Source: Methanobacteriota archaeon (GTDB lineage Archaea; Thermoplasmatota; E2; DHVEG-1). From it: 32,319 nt of DNA. Position 1 is the first letter of the stretch; every line of letters begins with the position of its first letter. The stretch lies in the NCBI GenBank assembly GCA_017885605.1, contig JAFNFT010000101.1, positions 13,035 through 45,353 of the forward strand. The letters run 5' to 3'. Below, in pieces: positions 1-8,110 of the stretch. The notes under the pieces were generated by a model, which made no database searches, was not told the origin of the DNA, and saw only the letters and a list, made by a program, of their open reading frames with translations. Made by a program: the position numbers and the translations under genes.

Positions 1-16
1 AATTAATGAAACAGCC

Positions 17-37
17 AACGCTACTTCACCTAGCGTT
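17..37 (-). terminator. stem-loop downstream of the first gene
   Basis: A perfect 7-bp inverted repeat, AACGCTA (17-23) and TAGCGTT (31-37), encloses a 7-nt loop. It lies about 30 nt past the stop codon of the minus-strand gene ending at 68, where a 3'-end hairpin would be expected. There is no strong T-run after it, so it may be an RNA 3'-end stabiliser rather than a true terminator. Confidence 0.35.
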
Positions 38-67
38 CATTCCAAAGACTCTATCTTTTGAGAAGAC

Positions 68-517
68 CTATAATACAACAAAAAGAAAATCCTTATACAC
101 GATTTGTCCTGGCTGGATATAAATGGAATTTATTTTCGTATGCAACCAGTCTTCTGGAGGGATACTGACTTTGATGAAATACAGTTTCGCTCTGAAAAGC
201 TTGCTATGAACTTGGAACAAACAATCCCCTCGATCATCGGTTTGTCCACTATACGAAAAGAACAATCCTCTCACACTGATATTGGCTCCCACATACGGAT
301 GCAAGCCCTCGCCTGGGGTATAGACCGAGGCATGGATAAGCAGATATCCGGTCAACTCCACAGGCACCGGTTTTTCTTGCACATCATACTGTTGTGTTTT
401 AACTCCAGACACGATGAGCGGTTGTTTCTCCGAAACCACACTAGACGATGAGACCGCTGGTAGCACCATCAGCACAGCTAAAACAAAAAAACAAAATAAC
501 ATTATTTTTTTCTTCAT
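68..517 (-). CDS. small exported protein, Ig/carboxypeptidase-regulatory-like fold
   Basis: A 149-residue protein. The start is placed at the ATG at 517 because a GGTGAT Shine-Dalgarno site sits just upstream and the Lys-Lys-Lys plus hydrophobic stretch that follows (about residues 1-25, ending VSSSS) is a classic signal peptide; the frame could be extended to 583, but that would bury the signal. After the signal, residues about 45-149 are beta-rich (VPVELTGYLLIHASVY, then ANISVRGLFFSYSGQTDDRG). This resembles the carboxypeptidase-regulatory-like/transthyretin-type folds common in exported archaeal proteins, but the match is by eye only. No catalytic motif is visible. It is transcribed divergently from the DUF996 gene. 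A TATA-like GTATAAAAA (555-563 on the plus strand, read in reverse) lies 42 bp before the start, giving a leader of about 15 nt. The function is unknown; it probably acts at the cell surface. Confidence 0.7.
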   Translation of the reverse strand: MKKKIMLFCFFVLAVLMVLPAVSSSSVVSEKQPLIVSGVKTQQYDVQEKPVPVELTGYLLIHASVYTPGEGLHPYVGANISVRGLFFSYSGQTDDRGDCLFQVHSKLFRAKLYFIKVSIPPEDWLHTKINSIYIQPGQIVYKDFLFVVL

Positions 518-580
518 AAGTATCACCCAATCTAGAGATTTATAATAGATACCTGTATAAAAACCTACCCCTGTGTAACG

Positions 581-590
581 CAATATTTAA
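581..590 (+). promoter_or_regulatory. TATA box for the DUF996 gene
   Basis: CAATATTTAA is an archaeal TATA-like element about 55 bp before the start at 643. This predicts transcription from about 613 and a 30-nt leader carrying a GAGGAG ribosome site at 627-632. Confidence 0.4.
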
Positions 591-642
591 GTCCCATAAG
601 CTGTTTCTAAGCCTTCATTTACCATAGAGGAGAGAAGAAGAT

Positions 643-1248
643 ATGTCAAAATTAGGTCAAGCAAAAGTATTAGGCGGAATAGGAGCGCTGTTATCGCTCT
701 TAGTATTTGTCCCAACCATCGGTTTCATCATAGGCATCGTCGGGCTGGTGCTTGTGTTTATCGCAGTCAAATATATCGCAGAAGAAACAAAAGACCATGC
801 TATATTCCATAACTACCTCATGAATTTCATCTTCGATATCATCGCAATTGGTGCGGTCCTCGGAATCATGATCGCAGCGTTTGGCGTCTCTGGTGGCATG
901 TCATGGGCCAACACCATACAGCAACAAAACATCACTGATTTTGATTCATTTTGGGCATCATTTGGTACTATCTTCGTAGGATTAATTCTTGCTCTTGTCG
1001 TTGCATGGGTCCTGCTCCTTATAGGAGCGCTCTATCTGAGAAAAAGCTACAACAGCATCGCTGAGCACACCAAAGTAGATTTATTCAAGACCACGGGACT
1101 AGTCAATTTCATCGGCGCTGCAACCCTCATCATCATCATAGGTTTTTTTATCATCATTGTCGCAAGAATCCTTGAGATCGTCTCTTACTTCTCCCTACCG
1201 GAGAATCTCCCTGCTCCAACAGAGCCACCAAAAACACCAACACCCTAA
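643..1248 (+). CDS. DUF996 family integral membrane protein
   Basis: A 201-residue protein. The N-terminus (SKLGQAKVLGGIGALLSLL, then GIVGLVLVFIAVKYIAEET) matches the DUF996 family of small archaeal and bacterial membrane proteins, whose function is not established. Hydrophobic segments at about residues 10-27, 28-46, 63-85, 107-131 and 148-175 suggest four or five membrane helices. The last residues are a Pro/Thr-rich hydrophilic tail (LPAPTEPPKTPTP), which is unusual and probably extramembrane. The start is supported by GAGGAG 10 nt upstream. It is a single-gene unit, divergent from the small exported protein and convergent with the C25 peptidase. No partner or regulation can be inferred. 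Confidence 0.8.
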   Translation: MSKLGQAKVLGGIGALLSLLVFVPTIGFIIGIVGLVLVFIAVKYIAEETKDHAIFHNYLMNFIFDIIAIGAVLGIMIAAFGVSGGMSWANTIQQQNITDFDSFWASFGTIFVGLILALVVAWVLLLIGALYLRKSYNSIAEHTKVDLFKTTGLVNFIGAATLIIIIGFFIIIVARILEIVSYFSLPENLPAPTEPPKTPTP

Positions 1249-1263
1249 AACAACAGAACTTCT

Positions 1264-1290
1264 CCCGTTTTCCCTTTTTTTCTTTTCTAA
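1264..1290 (+). terminator. oligo-T terminator after the DUF996 gene
   Basis: The sequence just past the stop codon is pyrimidine-rich with a run of eight T followed by CTTTT. Oligo-U tracts are the usual intrinsic termination signal in archaea. Confidence 0.5.
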
Positions 1291-1437
1291 CATACTAAAA
1301 ATAATCCATAGAGAAATCATCAAATATATTTTAGGTTTATTTACGCATAAAAAAATCATTTCTTTGTGAGGCAGTCCTTACTCTGATTTGCTTCTCTGTT
1401 CGTTGTTTTTGTAAACATAATACGTTATACTATCATA

Positions 1438-1459
1438 ATAAAAAAAAGAAAAAAAAGAA
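1438..1459 (-). terminator. oligo-T terminator after the C25 peptidase gene
   Basis: On the minus strand, about 10 nt past the stop codon at 1470, the transcript would read two T-runs separated by a single C. This is a typical archaeal U-tract terminator. Together with the opposing tract at 1264-1290 it closes a convergent gene pair; the 220-bp interval holds nothing else recognisable. Confidence 0.55.
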
Positions 1460-1469
1460 GGGAGGGCCT

Positions 1470-4184
1470 TTAGTACCCTGCAAGGTGTCGGAGGACTGGG
1501 AACAGGTTGGGGAACATCTCAAGTAGATGCTGGATGAATCCCTGCAGTGAGAATTGATATTCCGTTGGCATCACAACAGAAATTGTGCCCCAGTCGCTCT
1601 CTGCATCCATGGTGTCTTTCGCCTTGACTTTCACTGTGTAAGTCCCCTCGTCAGCCCAGGAGTGTGTCTGATGGATCTGGGTGCCAGAAAGATACGGTCC
1701 AAGCCACCCAGTTGTCGTGTTATCCCCCCAGTCAACATAGTAATAGATGTTCTGATCCTCAGCGTCCGTGGTGATCATATTGAACAGGTACGGGCTTCCT
1801 GGTTTTCCCTCTGACGGACCAGTCACATCAGGAACATCTGGCGGTGTATTATCCGTGATAGTTACCAGTAATGGTTCTGACCAGATGCTTCCCGCGCCCC
1901 ACATGTCCCTTGCTTTCACTTTCACTTCATAGGTTCCCAGCACCGTCCAAATATGGCACGCGGTGACGGTCTGCCCTCCATTGAAGGGTCCAAGCCATCC
2001 GCTGTTGCTTCCGTCGCCCCAGTCGAACAGGTAGTAGATTTGATCATTCTCAGGGTCTGTTGTTTGGCTGCTATAGCAATATTCTACGTTCCAAATCCCA
2101 AGACTTTGACCGATAGGTTTTGCGGGTGGTGCTGGTGCTTCACTTGGGCGAGGTGTTCTGAGCTGCTGGGCAGGATCGCCAAATAACAGGCAGCATTGAA
2201 TGATTTGCCTCCAGGTTCCGCCATCCCAGTCAATCATGGGTACCATTTGATCCTTTGAATGAGCATGTGATCTGCCCATCTGCCACTTGCTTAGATCACC
2301 GGAAAGGTTTTCGACATCAAGGAAGAATCTCCAGAATTCCTTGGCTTGGAACGCACTGCTCGAATTTGTGCAGTATAAGTTCCCCCAGCCGTTGCCTGTA
2401 TTGTAGACACAACCAAAGGCAAGTTCCGTATCTGAATGGAAGAGCATTGTCTCAAGGACGCCATCATCACCATCGTTGAAGTCACCGCAGTGGCATCCAT
2501 AATCGTGGATGAAGAACGGCTTTGTGTTATGATACTGGCTTTCCCATTGAGATACACCAACATCCAAAGACATCTGGTTATTCGCATGGGCGATACCGCT
2601 GATAATAGTGACCAAATCATTATTGATAGCATCTTTGAATCCAGCTGTACCCGATCCAGACCAGCCTGGGTTCGGCGACGGTGCTTCCGTACATTTCACG
2701 GAGAGGTTGAACTGGTTCCCGGGGTGTACCTCATTCCAGGTCTCAAAACCAAACTGGAAACCAACCCAACTGGGGAACAGATCAGGGGAGGGCCCCAGCC
2801 ATTCGTCGGTTCCCTTGATGGCACTGTAGTCCATGAAATCATCACCCTGGCAATTCCAAGTCGTGTCACCGCCATAGAACGCTGCGTTGTCTAAGTAGTC
2901 CCACTCTGCGCTATCCGCATAATAGAAACTCTTTGTCAGCCAGTTTGACACATCCTGTGGTACATCACAGGTGATACGTCCCACAAACAACTCTGCGTAG
3001 AGATCAAAGCCACTGTCTCCTTCCTCGCCCCATTGACTATCATGATCGTTATTAAAATCATCGTCAAGATTGCTCCAATACAGATCAGCATCAACATTCG
3101 ATTCACCACCGGACGACATCAGTCGAGCTGGTACGTAGTTCGAATCACCACCAATCAGGACATAGCTTGTCCCCCAGTCCTCATACGCATCCTTACAGAA
3201 CTCTCGAACATGAGCCTGTTGGTCATTGAACGGGTTTGTGCCGTAATAATCAGAGCACGCGTCAATGTCTTGGACGGTGACGAGCGTGGATGTCAATGCA
3301 TCCCCTGCGTGTTTCTCCATGAGGCTTTCCCAGTTGTATGGAGTGGAACTATTAGTGTCCCAATAGTCAAGACTATTCTGAGTTGTGGTGATAATCACAT
3401 AATCATAATGCTCACTGGGGTCACAGAGTCCTCCAGGATATTCAAACGTCGGTATATCACTGGTCTCGTAGAGTTGCGCAATTTCTGGGTTTGAGACTAG
3501 CGTCTGAACATAGGTTTTGTCATTAGGGTTGTTGCGGAACAACTCATTGACGTATCCGGTGTTCTCAAGGGTAATGGTGACCGTCATGGTTGGATAAAAG
3601 GACAGTGTACCAGTACTTGGAGAATACTGCAATGGGCTTAATCCAAAGTCAAGGATCGCGTACCCATGGGAATATCCGATATGGTACTGGGTGTCTATCT
3701 TCGATGGATACGGAGTGTTCGATGAATAAATATCAAAGTTTTTCACAAATACTTGCGGTTCATTGCTCCCAAAAGGAACAGATTTTTGATAGGGAAGAAC
3801 TGGCTGAGCGATAAGATCGACAGCTTGTGAAATAACAACCGGTGTACCAGACACTGTAATGTCCGATACTGTCATTTTTGGTGGTATTAAAAGCTGGATC
3901 ATTTTCATCGGTAACTGTGGTGCTCCAACTTGTGCACCGCTCCCAATGCATCCTGGCATGTTCACAATGGTGTAATCAGAACTATCAGCGGTAATCGATT
4001 GATACGTTGGTTCTAAAAAACTCCAAGTGTACGTCAATTGAGTCGTGTTTGAAAGTGTCTGTTTGTTGATATCTTGTGGATCTATGAGCGCTGTTGTTAC
4101 AGATGTTGTAAGCATCAAAGCACAGATTGCTACACCGACAACAAGTCTACCTATCTTAAAATTATGAGTTTTTATTTTCTTCAT
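1470..4184 (-). CDS. secreted gingipain-type (C25) cysteine peptidase with two PKD-like domains
   Basis: A 904-residue exported protein. Residues 1-32 form a signal peptide (basic N-region, then LVVGVAICALML). Residues about 45-235 resemble the beta-rich pro-region of C25 proteases. The peptidase domain spans about 258-672: HYDYVIITTTQN at 259, a conserved VLIGGDSNYVPAR at 342, probable catalytic His533 (in SGIAHANN) and probable nucleophile Cys564 (in HDYGCHCGDF), followed by FGCVYNTGNGWGN near 590 and the closing FGDPAQQLR at 668. Two related PKD/Ig-like modules follow (about 682-776 and 778-871), each with an FDWGDG/VDWGDN core and a SGWLGP/TGWLGP strand. The final 28 residues form a hydrophobic/basic tail (MFPNLFPVLRHLAGY). 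Gingipain-type proteases cleave after Arg or Lys and are known from sediment archaea thought to feed on detrital protein; the specificity here is inferred. An AGGGG ribosome site precedes the ATG. The peptidase call is strong. Confidence 0.9.
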   Translation of the reverse strand: MKKIKTHNFKIGRLVVGVAICALMLTTSVTTALIDPQDINKQTLSNTTQLTYTWSFLEPTYQSITADSSDYTIVNMPGCIGSGAQVGAPQLPMKMIQLLIPPKMTVSDITVSGTPVVISQAVDLIAQPVLPYQKSVPFGSNEPQVFVKNFDIYSSNTPYPSKIDTQYHIGYSHGYAILDFGLSPLQYSPSTGTLSFYPTMTVTITLENTGYVNELFRNNPNDKTYVQTLVSNPEIAQLYETSDIPTFEYPGGLCDPSEHYDYVIITTTQNSLDYWDTNSSTPYNWESLMEKHAGDALTSTLVTVQDIDACSDYYGTNPFNDQQAHVREFCKDAYEDWGTSYVLIGGDSNYVPARLMSSGGESNVDADLYWSNLDDDFNNDHDSQWGEEGDSGFDLYAELFVGRITCDVPQDVSNWLTKSFYYADSAEWDYLDNAAFYGGDTTWNCQGDDFMDYSAIKGTDEWLGPSPDLFPSWVGFQFGFETWNEVHPGNQFNLSVKCTEAPSPNPGWSGSGTAGFKDAINNDLVTIISGIAHANNQMSLDVGVSQWESQYHNTKPFFIHDYGCHCGDFNDGDDGVLETMLFHSDTELAFGCVYNTGNGWGNLYCTNSSSAFQAKEFWRFFLDVENLSGDLSKWQMGRSHAHSKDQMVPMIDWDGGTWRQIIQCCLLFGDPAQQLRTPRPSEAPAPPAKPIGQSLGIWNVEYCYSSQTTDPENDQIYYLFDWGDGSNSGWLGPFNGGQTVTACHIWTVLGTYEVKVKARDMWGAGSIWSEPLLVTITDNTPPDVPDVTGPSEGKPGSPYLFNMITTDAEDQNIYYYVDWGDNTTTGWLGPYLSGTQIHQTHSWADEGTYTVKVKAKDTMDAESDWGTISVVMPTEYQFSLQGFIQHLLEMFPNLFPVLRHLAGY

Positions 4185-4220
4185 ATAGTCCCCTATATAG
4201 TAAGCATGATACTCCTATCA

Positions 4221-4246
4221 TTTAAATTTTTTGGTTATATAAATTA
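4221..4246 (-). promoter_or_regulatory. promoter region of the C25 peptidase gene
   Basis: Read on the minus strand, two TATA-like elements, TTTATATAA (about 4237-4245) and TTTAAATG (about 4221-4228), lie 37-60 bp before the ATG at 4184. Either would give a short leader containing the AGGGG ribosome site. Which one is used cannot be decided from sequence. Confidence 0.35.
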
Positions 4247-4338
4247 TGATTTACCAGATAAAATAAGGTTGGTTAAAAATCAGCAAGAGAGACGAGATAC
4301 TAACCTCTGGTCAAAGGATGTGGGACTCATTGAAAACG

Positions 4339-4388
4339 ATGATTCTTTATTCTAATGAACGTAAAGAATGGACCGGTAAGAGAATCAT
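4339..4388 (-). terminator. nested inverted repeats at the 3' end of the propeller gene
   Basis: ATGATTCT (4339-4346) is the exact reverse complement of AGAATCAT (4381-4388), and a second pair, ATTCT (4349-4353) and AGAAT (4365-4369), nests inside. The outer arm overlaps the stop codon region of the minus-strand gene ending at 4385. It could fold as a 3'-end stem; no long U-tract follows, so termination is a guess. Confidence 0.3.
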
Positions 4389-6418
4389 TTTACCCCGATA
4401 ACAAAGCATAGCAACAGCGTCGCATGAACAGTTTTATTGACAAATATTCCCTCATCACAGAGCACAGATGTAAAAATGGTCGTTTTCCCAAACCCCAACA
4501 CCAATATTTTCTCTGTAATCTCTGCTCCTGGCAAAAGATTCAGAAGAATTTGAAATCTGAATGGATAAAGAATAAAACCGTTATCAATAGTGACATTCCA
4601 GGAAACACCTGTCGCAGGAGCATCACCGGTGTTTGCTATCGTAAACGTAACGCCAAAGCCGCCTTTTATTTCGACCGTAAGCTCTGGTGCAGTGATGGAA
4701 AGTCCAAAGGGATCTGACCAGTCACTCTCCGCACCATGCCAGTCTTTTACCCTGGCCTGAATCTTGTAAGCTCCTCTGGTAGACCATGTATGGTTTTGAC
4801 TAACAATAAATCCTGAACTGAACGGTCCAATCCATCCACTTGTCGTATTATCCCCCCAATCGATGTAATACAAGATCTTATCATCGTTCTGGTCTGAAGA
4901 AGTGAAAACAAACTCATAGGATGCCGCTGGTTTCCCGCTTGCCGGACCGTCTATCACAGGAATCTCAGGCGGGACGTTCGGAACATCAATAAAAACCAAG
5001 GTATCATCGGTTGCGATCTGACCAAGACCATCGGTAACGATCAGAGTAACCATGTACTCCCCGATAGCAGTATAGGAATGAATTGGATTCTGCTGTGTTG
5101 ATATCGTCCCATCACCAAGATCCCAGTACCATGAAAAACCAGGTTCACCACCATAGACAGAGCCGGTGAACTCCACAGACGAATTGACAAAACCATAGTA
5201 CGGACCATTGGCATCAGCAAGATACTGGACATCACCAAAAGCATAGACTTTTCCATCCCCAACGCCAACAAACACCTTCCCTGCGGCAAGAGCTGGTGAT
5301 GATTTCGTATGAAGCTGCGTATTCAGATTATAATTCCAGATCAACGCCCCAGTATACGCATTCAAACAGAACAAATAACTGGTATACCCGCAACACGGGT
5401 CTGTGACAAAATACACGTTCCCATCAGCAACACCAAGTGATGACTCGACGCTGCCATTGATCACATAACTCCAGAGGAATTCTCCGGTGTCCTTATCAAG
5501 GCAGAACATCCTGCCATCACTCGTACCAACAAAAAGAAAACCGTACGCGATCGAGGGAGAGGAATGCACCTCACTTTGAGTGTTGTAACTCCAGATGAGG
5601 CTGCCGTTCTCCGCGTCAAGACAATAGACGTTATAATCATTCGCGCCAAAGTAGATTTTTCCATTATCTCCCGTTGGGGATGAGTAGATACCTGACGTTG
5701 TCGTAAACGTCCAGAGGTGGTCCCCCGTGTTGCTATTCAGGCAGATGAAATCTCCATTCACAATACCAACATAGACTTTCTCATCAAAAATCGCGGGAGA
5801 AGAGACAAGCGCACTATTGGTCTCGTACTCCCAGACAAGACTTCCATCCTCAGTATTCAGACAATACAGCGAACCATCACTCGAACCAAAAAAAACCTGA
5901 TCATCAACAACAGTCGGAGACGTTTCGACAATAAAACCTGTTTTAAAAGCCCAGAGGAATGAACCATCAATCGCATCCAGACAATACAGATAGGTGTCCT
6001 GTGAGCCGACATACACTTTCCCGTTTACCACCGCAGGAGATGACGTAATCTCACTGAATGTTGAATAGTTCCATAACAGATCTCCGCTGTCCATCGCAAA
6101 ACAGTAGATACTACGGTCCCAGGAACCGACATAGACACGTCCATGGGCAACAGCAGGGGATGAAGAAATGATAAAACCAGTCTGATACGTCCAAAGCACT
6201 TGGGCATCATCTGGTGCGGTTGTCGTAGAAACACCACTGTGCGTCGCATCATGACGGAACATCGACCACCAATCATTCCCCTCAGGACTATTCGTTTGCC
6301 TGGGCTCAGTGAAGAGTCCCACAATCGAATCTGCCGTAGAAGAAAATGTTGTTACTATCATACACATGACAACAAAAAGCAATATTGCAAGATGTTTTCC
6401 CATCACTCTTTCGTTCAT
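4385..6418 (-). CDS. secreted PQQ-type beta-propeller protein with PKD domains
   Basis: A 677-residue exported protein. Residues 1-30 are a signal peptide. Residues about 45-395 hold eight imperfect 40-residue repeats of the pattern SSPAV..GKVYVGS.DG.LYCLDA..G.L.W.Y, i.e. a PQQ-type (WD40-like) beta-propeller; the seventh unit has an insertion with a Cys-Cys pair (near 342). Residues about 396-478 form a PKD domain (WYWDLGDGTIS at 430), and 480-575 a second Ig/PKD-like module (IDWGDNTTSGWIGP at 519) closely resembling those of the neighbouring C25 peptidase. The last 100 residues form a beta-rich domain (EIKGGFGVTFTIANTGDAPA) ending in a hydrophobic strand (ATLLLCFVIGVK). I see no dehydrogenase active-site signature, so binding or scaffolding at the cell surface is more likely than PQQ enzymology. 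A GGTAAT site precedes the chosen ATG; Met6 is an alternative. Several N-X-S/T sites are present. Confidence 0.85.
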   Translation of the reverse strand: MNERVMGKHLAILLFVVMCMIVTTFSSTADSIVGLFTEPRQTNSPEGNDWWSMFRHDATHSGVSTTTAPDDAQVLWTYQTGFIISSSPAVAHGRVYVGSWDRSIYCFAMDSGDLLWNYSTFSEITSSPAVVNGKVYVGSQDTYLYCLDAIDGSFLWAFKTGFIVETSPTVVDDQVFFGSSDGSLYCLNTEDGSLVWEYETNSALVSSPAIFDEKVYVGIVNGDFICLNSNTGDHLWTFTTTSGIYSSPTGDNGKIYFGANDYNVYCLDAENGSLIWSYNTQSEVHSSPSIAYGFLFVGTSDGRMFCLDKDTGEFLWSYVINGSVESSLGVADGNVYFVTDPCCGYTSYLFCLNAYTGALIWNYNLNTQLHTKSSPALAAGKVFVGVGDGKVYAFGDVQYLADANGPYYGFVNSSVEFTGSVYGGEPGFSWYWDLGDGTISTQQNPIHSYTAIGEYMVTLIVTDGLGQIATDDTLVFIDVPNVPPEIPVIDGPASGKPAASYEFVFTSSDQNDDKILYYIDWGDNTTSGWIGPFSSGFIVSQNHTWSTRGAYKIQARVKDWHGAESDWSDPFGLSITAPELTVEIKGGFGVTFTIANTGDAPATGVSWNVTIDNGFILYPFRFQILLNLLPGAEITEKILVLGFGKTTIFTSVLCDEGIFVNKTVHATLLLCFVIGVK

Positions 6419-6590
6419 TTCATTACCTTTGGTGGACTTTTATCTATGCTACTTATTACAACCAATGGACCCCTATATAATTTTAACGATTGTTAATACA
6501 TAACCCTTGGCGCTACGAGCCTTATCAATCATTCAATAGACATAATATCACAAAACGTATTCACATTCAGGACATCAGGAGAACACTTCT

Positions 6591-7583
6591 ATGAAAGTAT
6601 TGATCACCGGAATAACAGGTTTTCTCGGCACACATCTCGCTGAAGAACTTTTAAGAACAAATAAGTACGACCTTGTTGGAACATACAGGGATGCCGGAAA
6701 AGCCACAAGGTTTGAAAAACAAGGAATCGAGATGAGAAAAGCAGACCTGCTCAAACCGGATTCTCTTAAAAATATTACAAAGGATATGGATGTGGTTGTT
6801 CATCTCGCAGGATTAATGCGGTTCCATGATCCCTTTGACCTTTTATACAACCATAATGTGAAGGCGACACAGAACATAGCAGAAGATGCCTTACAGCATG
6901 GCGTACAACATTTCATTTATGGTAGCTCGACAGAGGCCATCGGTCCCGTAACCAATGTTCCAGGAGACGAAACAAGCCCATATCATCCTACCTATGACTA
7001 TGGAAAAACCAAGCAGCTAGCGGAACTCTACCTGAAAGAAAAACAACAAACGAATGGTCTTCCGTTAACCATTCTCAGACCAACTGGGATCTATGGGCCA
7101 GGCGATCTCTATGTCACCTTATCGACCGTTCGAGCAGTGGCAAACAAGAAATTACGATTCCTGCCTGGAAAAGGAGACACCTACATTCACTTCACCTATG
7201 TCGATGACATTACCCAAGGCATCCAAAAAACAATCGAAAAACCAAAGCAATCCATCGGGGAAACATTCATCCTTGCAAGCGATGCGTATATCACGTATAA
7301 GGAAATGTTCACCATTGTAGCACACTTGTTAGACGTGCCCCCACCTACCTATTCTATCCCGATGAGTCTTGCAAAAGCATATCTCTCCGTTGTCCAACGG
7401 AAGAATAAAAGAAAAGGAATCGATGACTTTGTCATGCATACATCGCTCATCGATACCATGCGAACGAATAGGGCGTATAGTAACGAAAAAGCAAAAAAGT
7501 TGCTTGGTTTTTCACCGCAATATAGTTATCAAGAAGGTATGAAAAAAACTATTGATTGGTACAAAGAAAAAAATCTCCTCTAA
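6591..7583 (+). CDS. NAD(P)-dependent epimerase/dehydratase, extended SDR family
   Basis: A 330-residue extended short-chain dehydrogenase. The nucleotide-binding motif GITGFLG is at residues 7-13 of an N-terminal Rossmann fold, the GSSTEAIG strand (111-118) supplies the catalytic Ser/Thr, and the active-site pair Tyr135-Lys139 lies in YDYGK. The LRPTGIYGPGD segment and a C-terminal substrate lobe are present, so the protein is full length. The substrate cannot be told from sequence: nucleotide-sugar epimerases, reductases of the 3-beta-HSD/flavonol type and others share this pattern. AGGAG lies 11 nt before the ATG. It sits alone on the plus strand among minus-strand genes for secreted proteins, so context gives little help. 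Confidence 0.85.
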   Translation: MKVLITGITGFLGTHLAEELLRTNKYDLVGTYRDAGKATRFEKQGIEMRKADLLKPDSLKNITKDMDVVVHLAGLMRFHDPFDLLYNHNVKATQNIAEDALQHGVQHFIYGSSTEAIGPVTNVPGDETSPYHPTYDYGKTKQLAELYLKEKQQTNGLPLTILRPTGIYGPGDLYVTLSTVRAVANKKLRFLPGKGDTYIHFTYVDDITQGIQKTIEKPKQSIGETFILASDAYITYKEMFTIVAHLLDVPPPTYSIPMSLAKAYLSVVQRKNKRKGIDDFVMHTSLIDTMRTNRAYSNEKAKKLLGFSPQYSYQEGMKKTIDWYKEKNLL

Positions 7584-7606
7584 ATGAAAACTATCCGGTT
7601 TTCATT
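7583..7606 (+). terminator. hairpin between convergent genes
   Basis: A 9-bp stem (7583-7591 with 7598-7606; core ATGAAAAC / GTTTTCAT) and a 6-nt loop begin at the last base of the epimerase stop codon. It sits in the 56-bp space between two convergent genes and, being symmetric, could serve both strands. On the minus strand a short run CTTTTT precedes it. Confidence 0.5.
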
Positions 7607-7639
7607 AAAAAGACGTATCCGCAACACGAAACGCTGACT

Positions 7640-8059
7640 TCATCTTCCTAACTCATACGTCACCCAGATATCTGTTGCTTTACACACAGCAAATATCCTT
7701 TGAGGTGTGTTCTGAAAGACCCAGGATTTTTCTCCCCTGAAAAAAAGACCTTTGGCTCCTTGCAACTGTATGATGATGTTTTCTTGACTGAAATAAAAAC
7801 CGATTTTCGAAGGAAGGATGAACGCATTTATTTTTTCATTCTCTCCACCGTTTGCTTGGATGATCACTTCTCTGTTGAGGATAAACTTGAAACCGAATAA
7901 CCAGAGCGCTGGTGATGCCACGGTGTCACACTTTCCCATGATGATGACAAAACTATCGGTGAAATGATCTGTCGTTGCCTGGACGATTGGTTGAGAACTA
8001 AGGAGAGACAAACAAAAAATTGCGATGGTTACCCCAACGAATCGATATGTTGTTTTCAT
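7640..8059 (-). CDS. exported protein of unknown family
   Basis: A 139-residue protein with a clear signal peptide (residues 1-28: a basic start, then VGVTIAIFCLSLLSS, cleavage probably after VQA). The mature part is about 110 residues, beta-rich and moderately hydrophobic, with two cysteines (in MGKCDTV and AVCKATD) that could form a disulphide, and a repeated feel around GFKFILNREV and GFYFSQENIIIQL. I do not recognise a family. A GAGG ribosome site lies 5 nt before the ATG. It is 51 bp downstream of the beta-helix gene on the same strand and may be co-transcribed with it. A surface or extracellular location is inferred only from the signal. Confidence 0.65.
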   Translation of the reverse strand: MKTTYRFVGVTIAIFCLSLLSSQPIVQATTDHFTDSFVIIMGKCDTVASPALWLFGFKFILNREVIIQANGGENEKINAFILPSKIGFYFSQENIIIQLQGAKGLFFRGEKSWVFQNTPQRIFAVCKATDIWVTYELGR

Positions 8060-8110
8060 TTTTCCTCACACCCCATTTAGTGTCTTTTTCATAGTTTCTC
8101 AAACTCCTCC

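Noticed and set aside
2436-2894. A 152-codon open frame opposite the C25 peptidase
   Set aside because: The peptidase frame is complete with catalytic motifs across this stretch; the opposing frame is low-complexity shadow coding with no family resemblance.
4181-4200. A TATATAGGGG-like motif before the C25, propeller and wbpB-like genes
   Set aside because: The element sits at very different distances from the three start codons (about 6, 50 and 55 bases), so it does not behave as one shared regulatory site; the GGGG before the C25 ATG is better read as a ribosome site.
4700-6200. The 120-bp periodicity in the propeller gene as a DNA repeat array
   Set aside because: The repeats are conserved as 40-residue protein units with diverged DNA, as expected for propeller blades; there are no identical spacers or CRISPR-like repeats.
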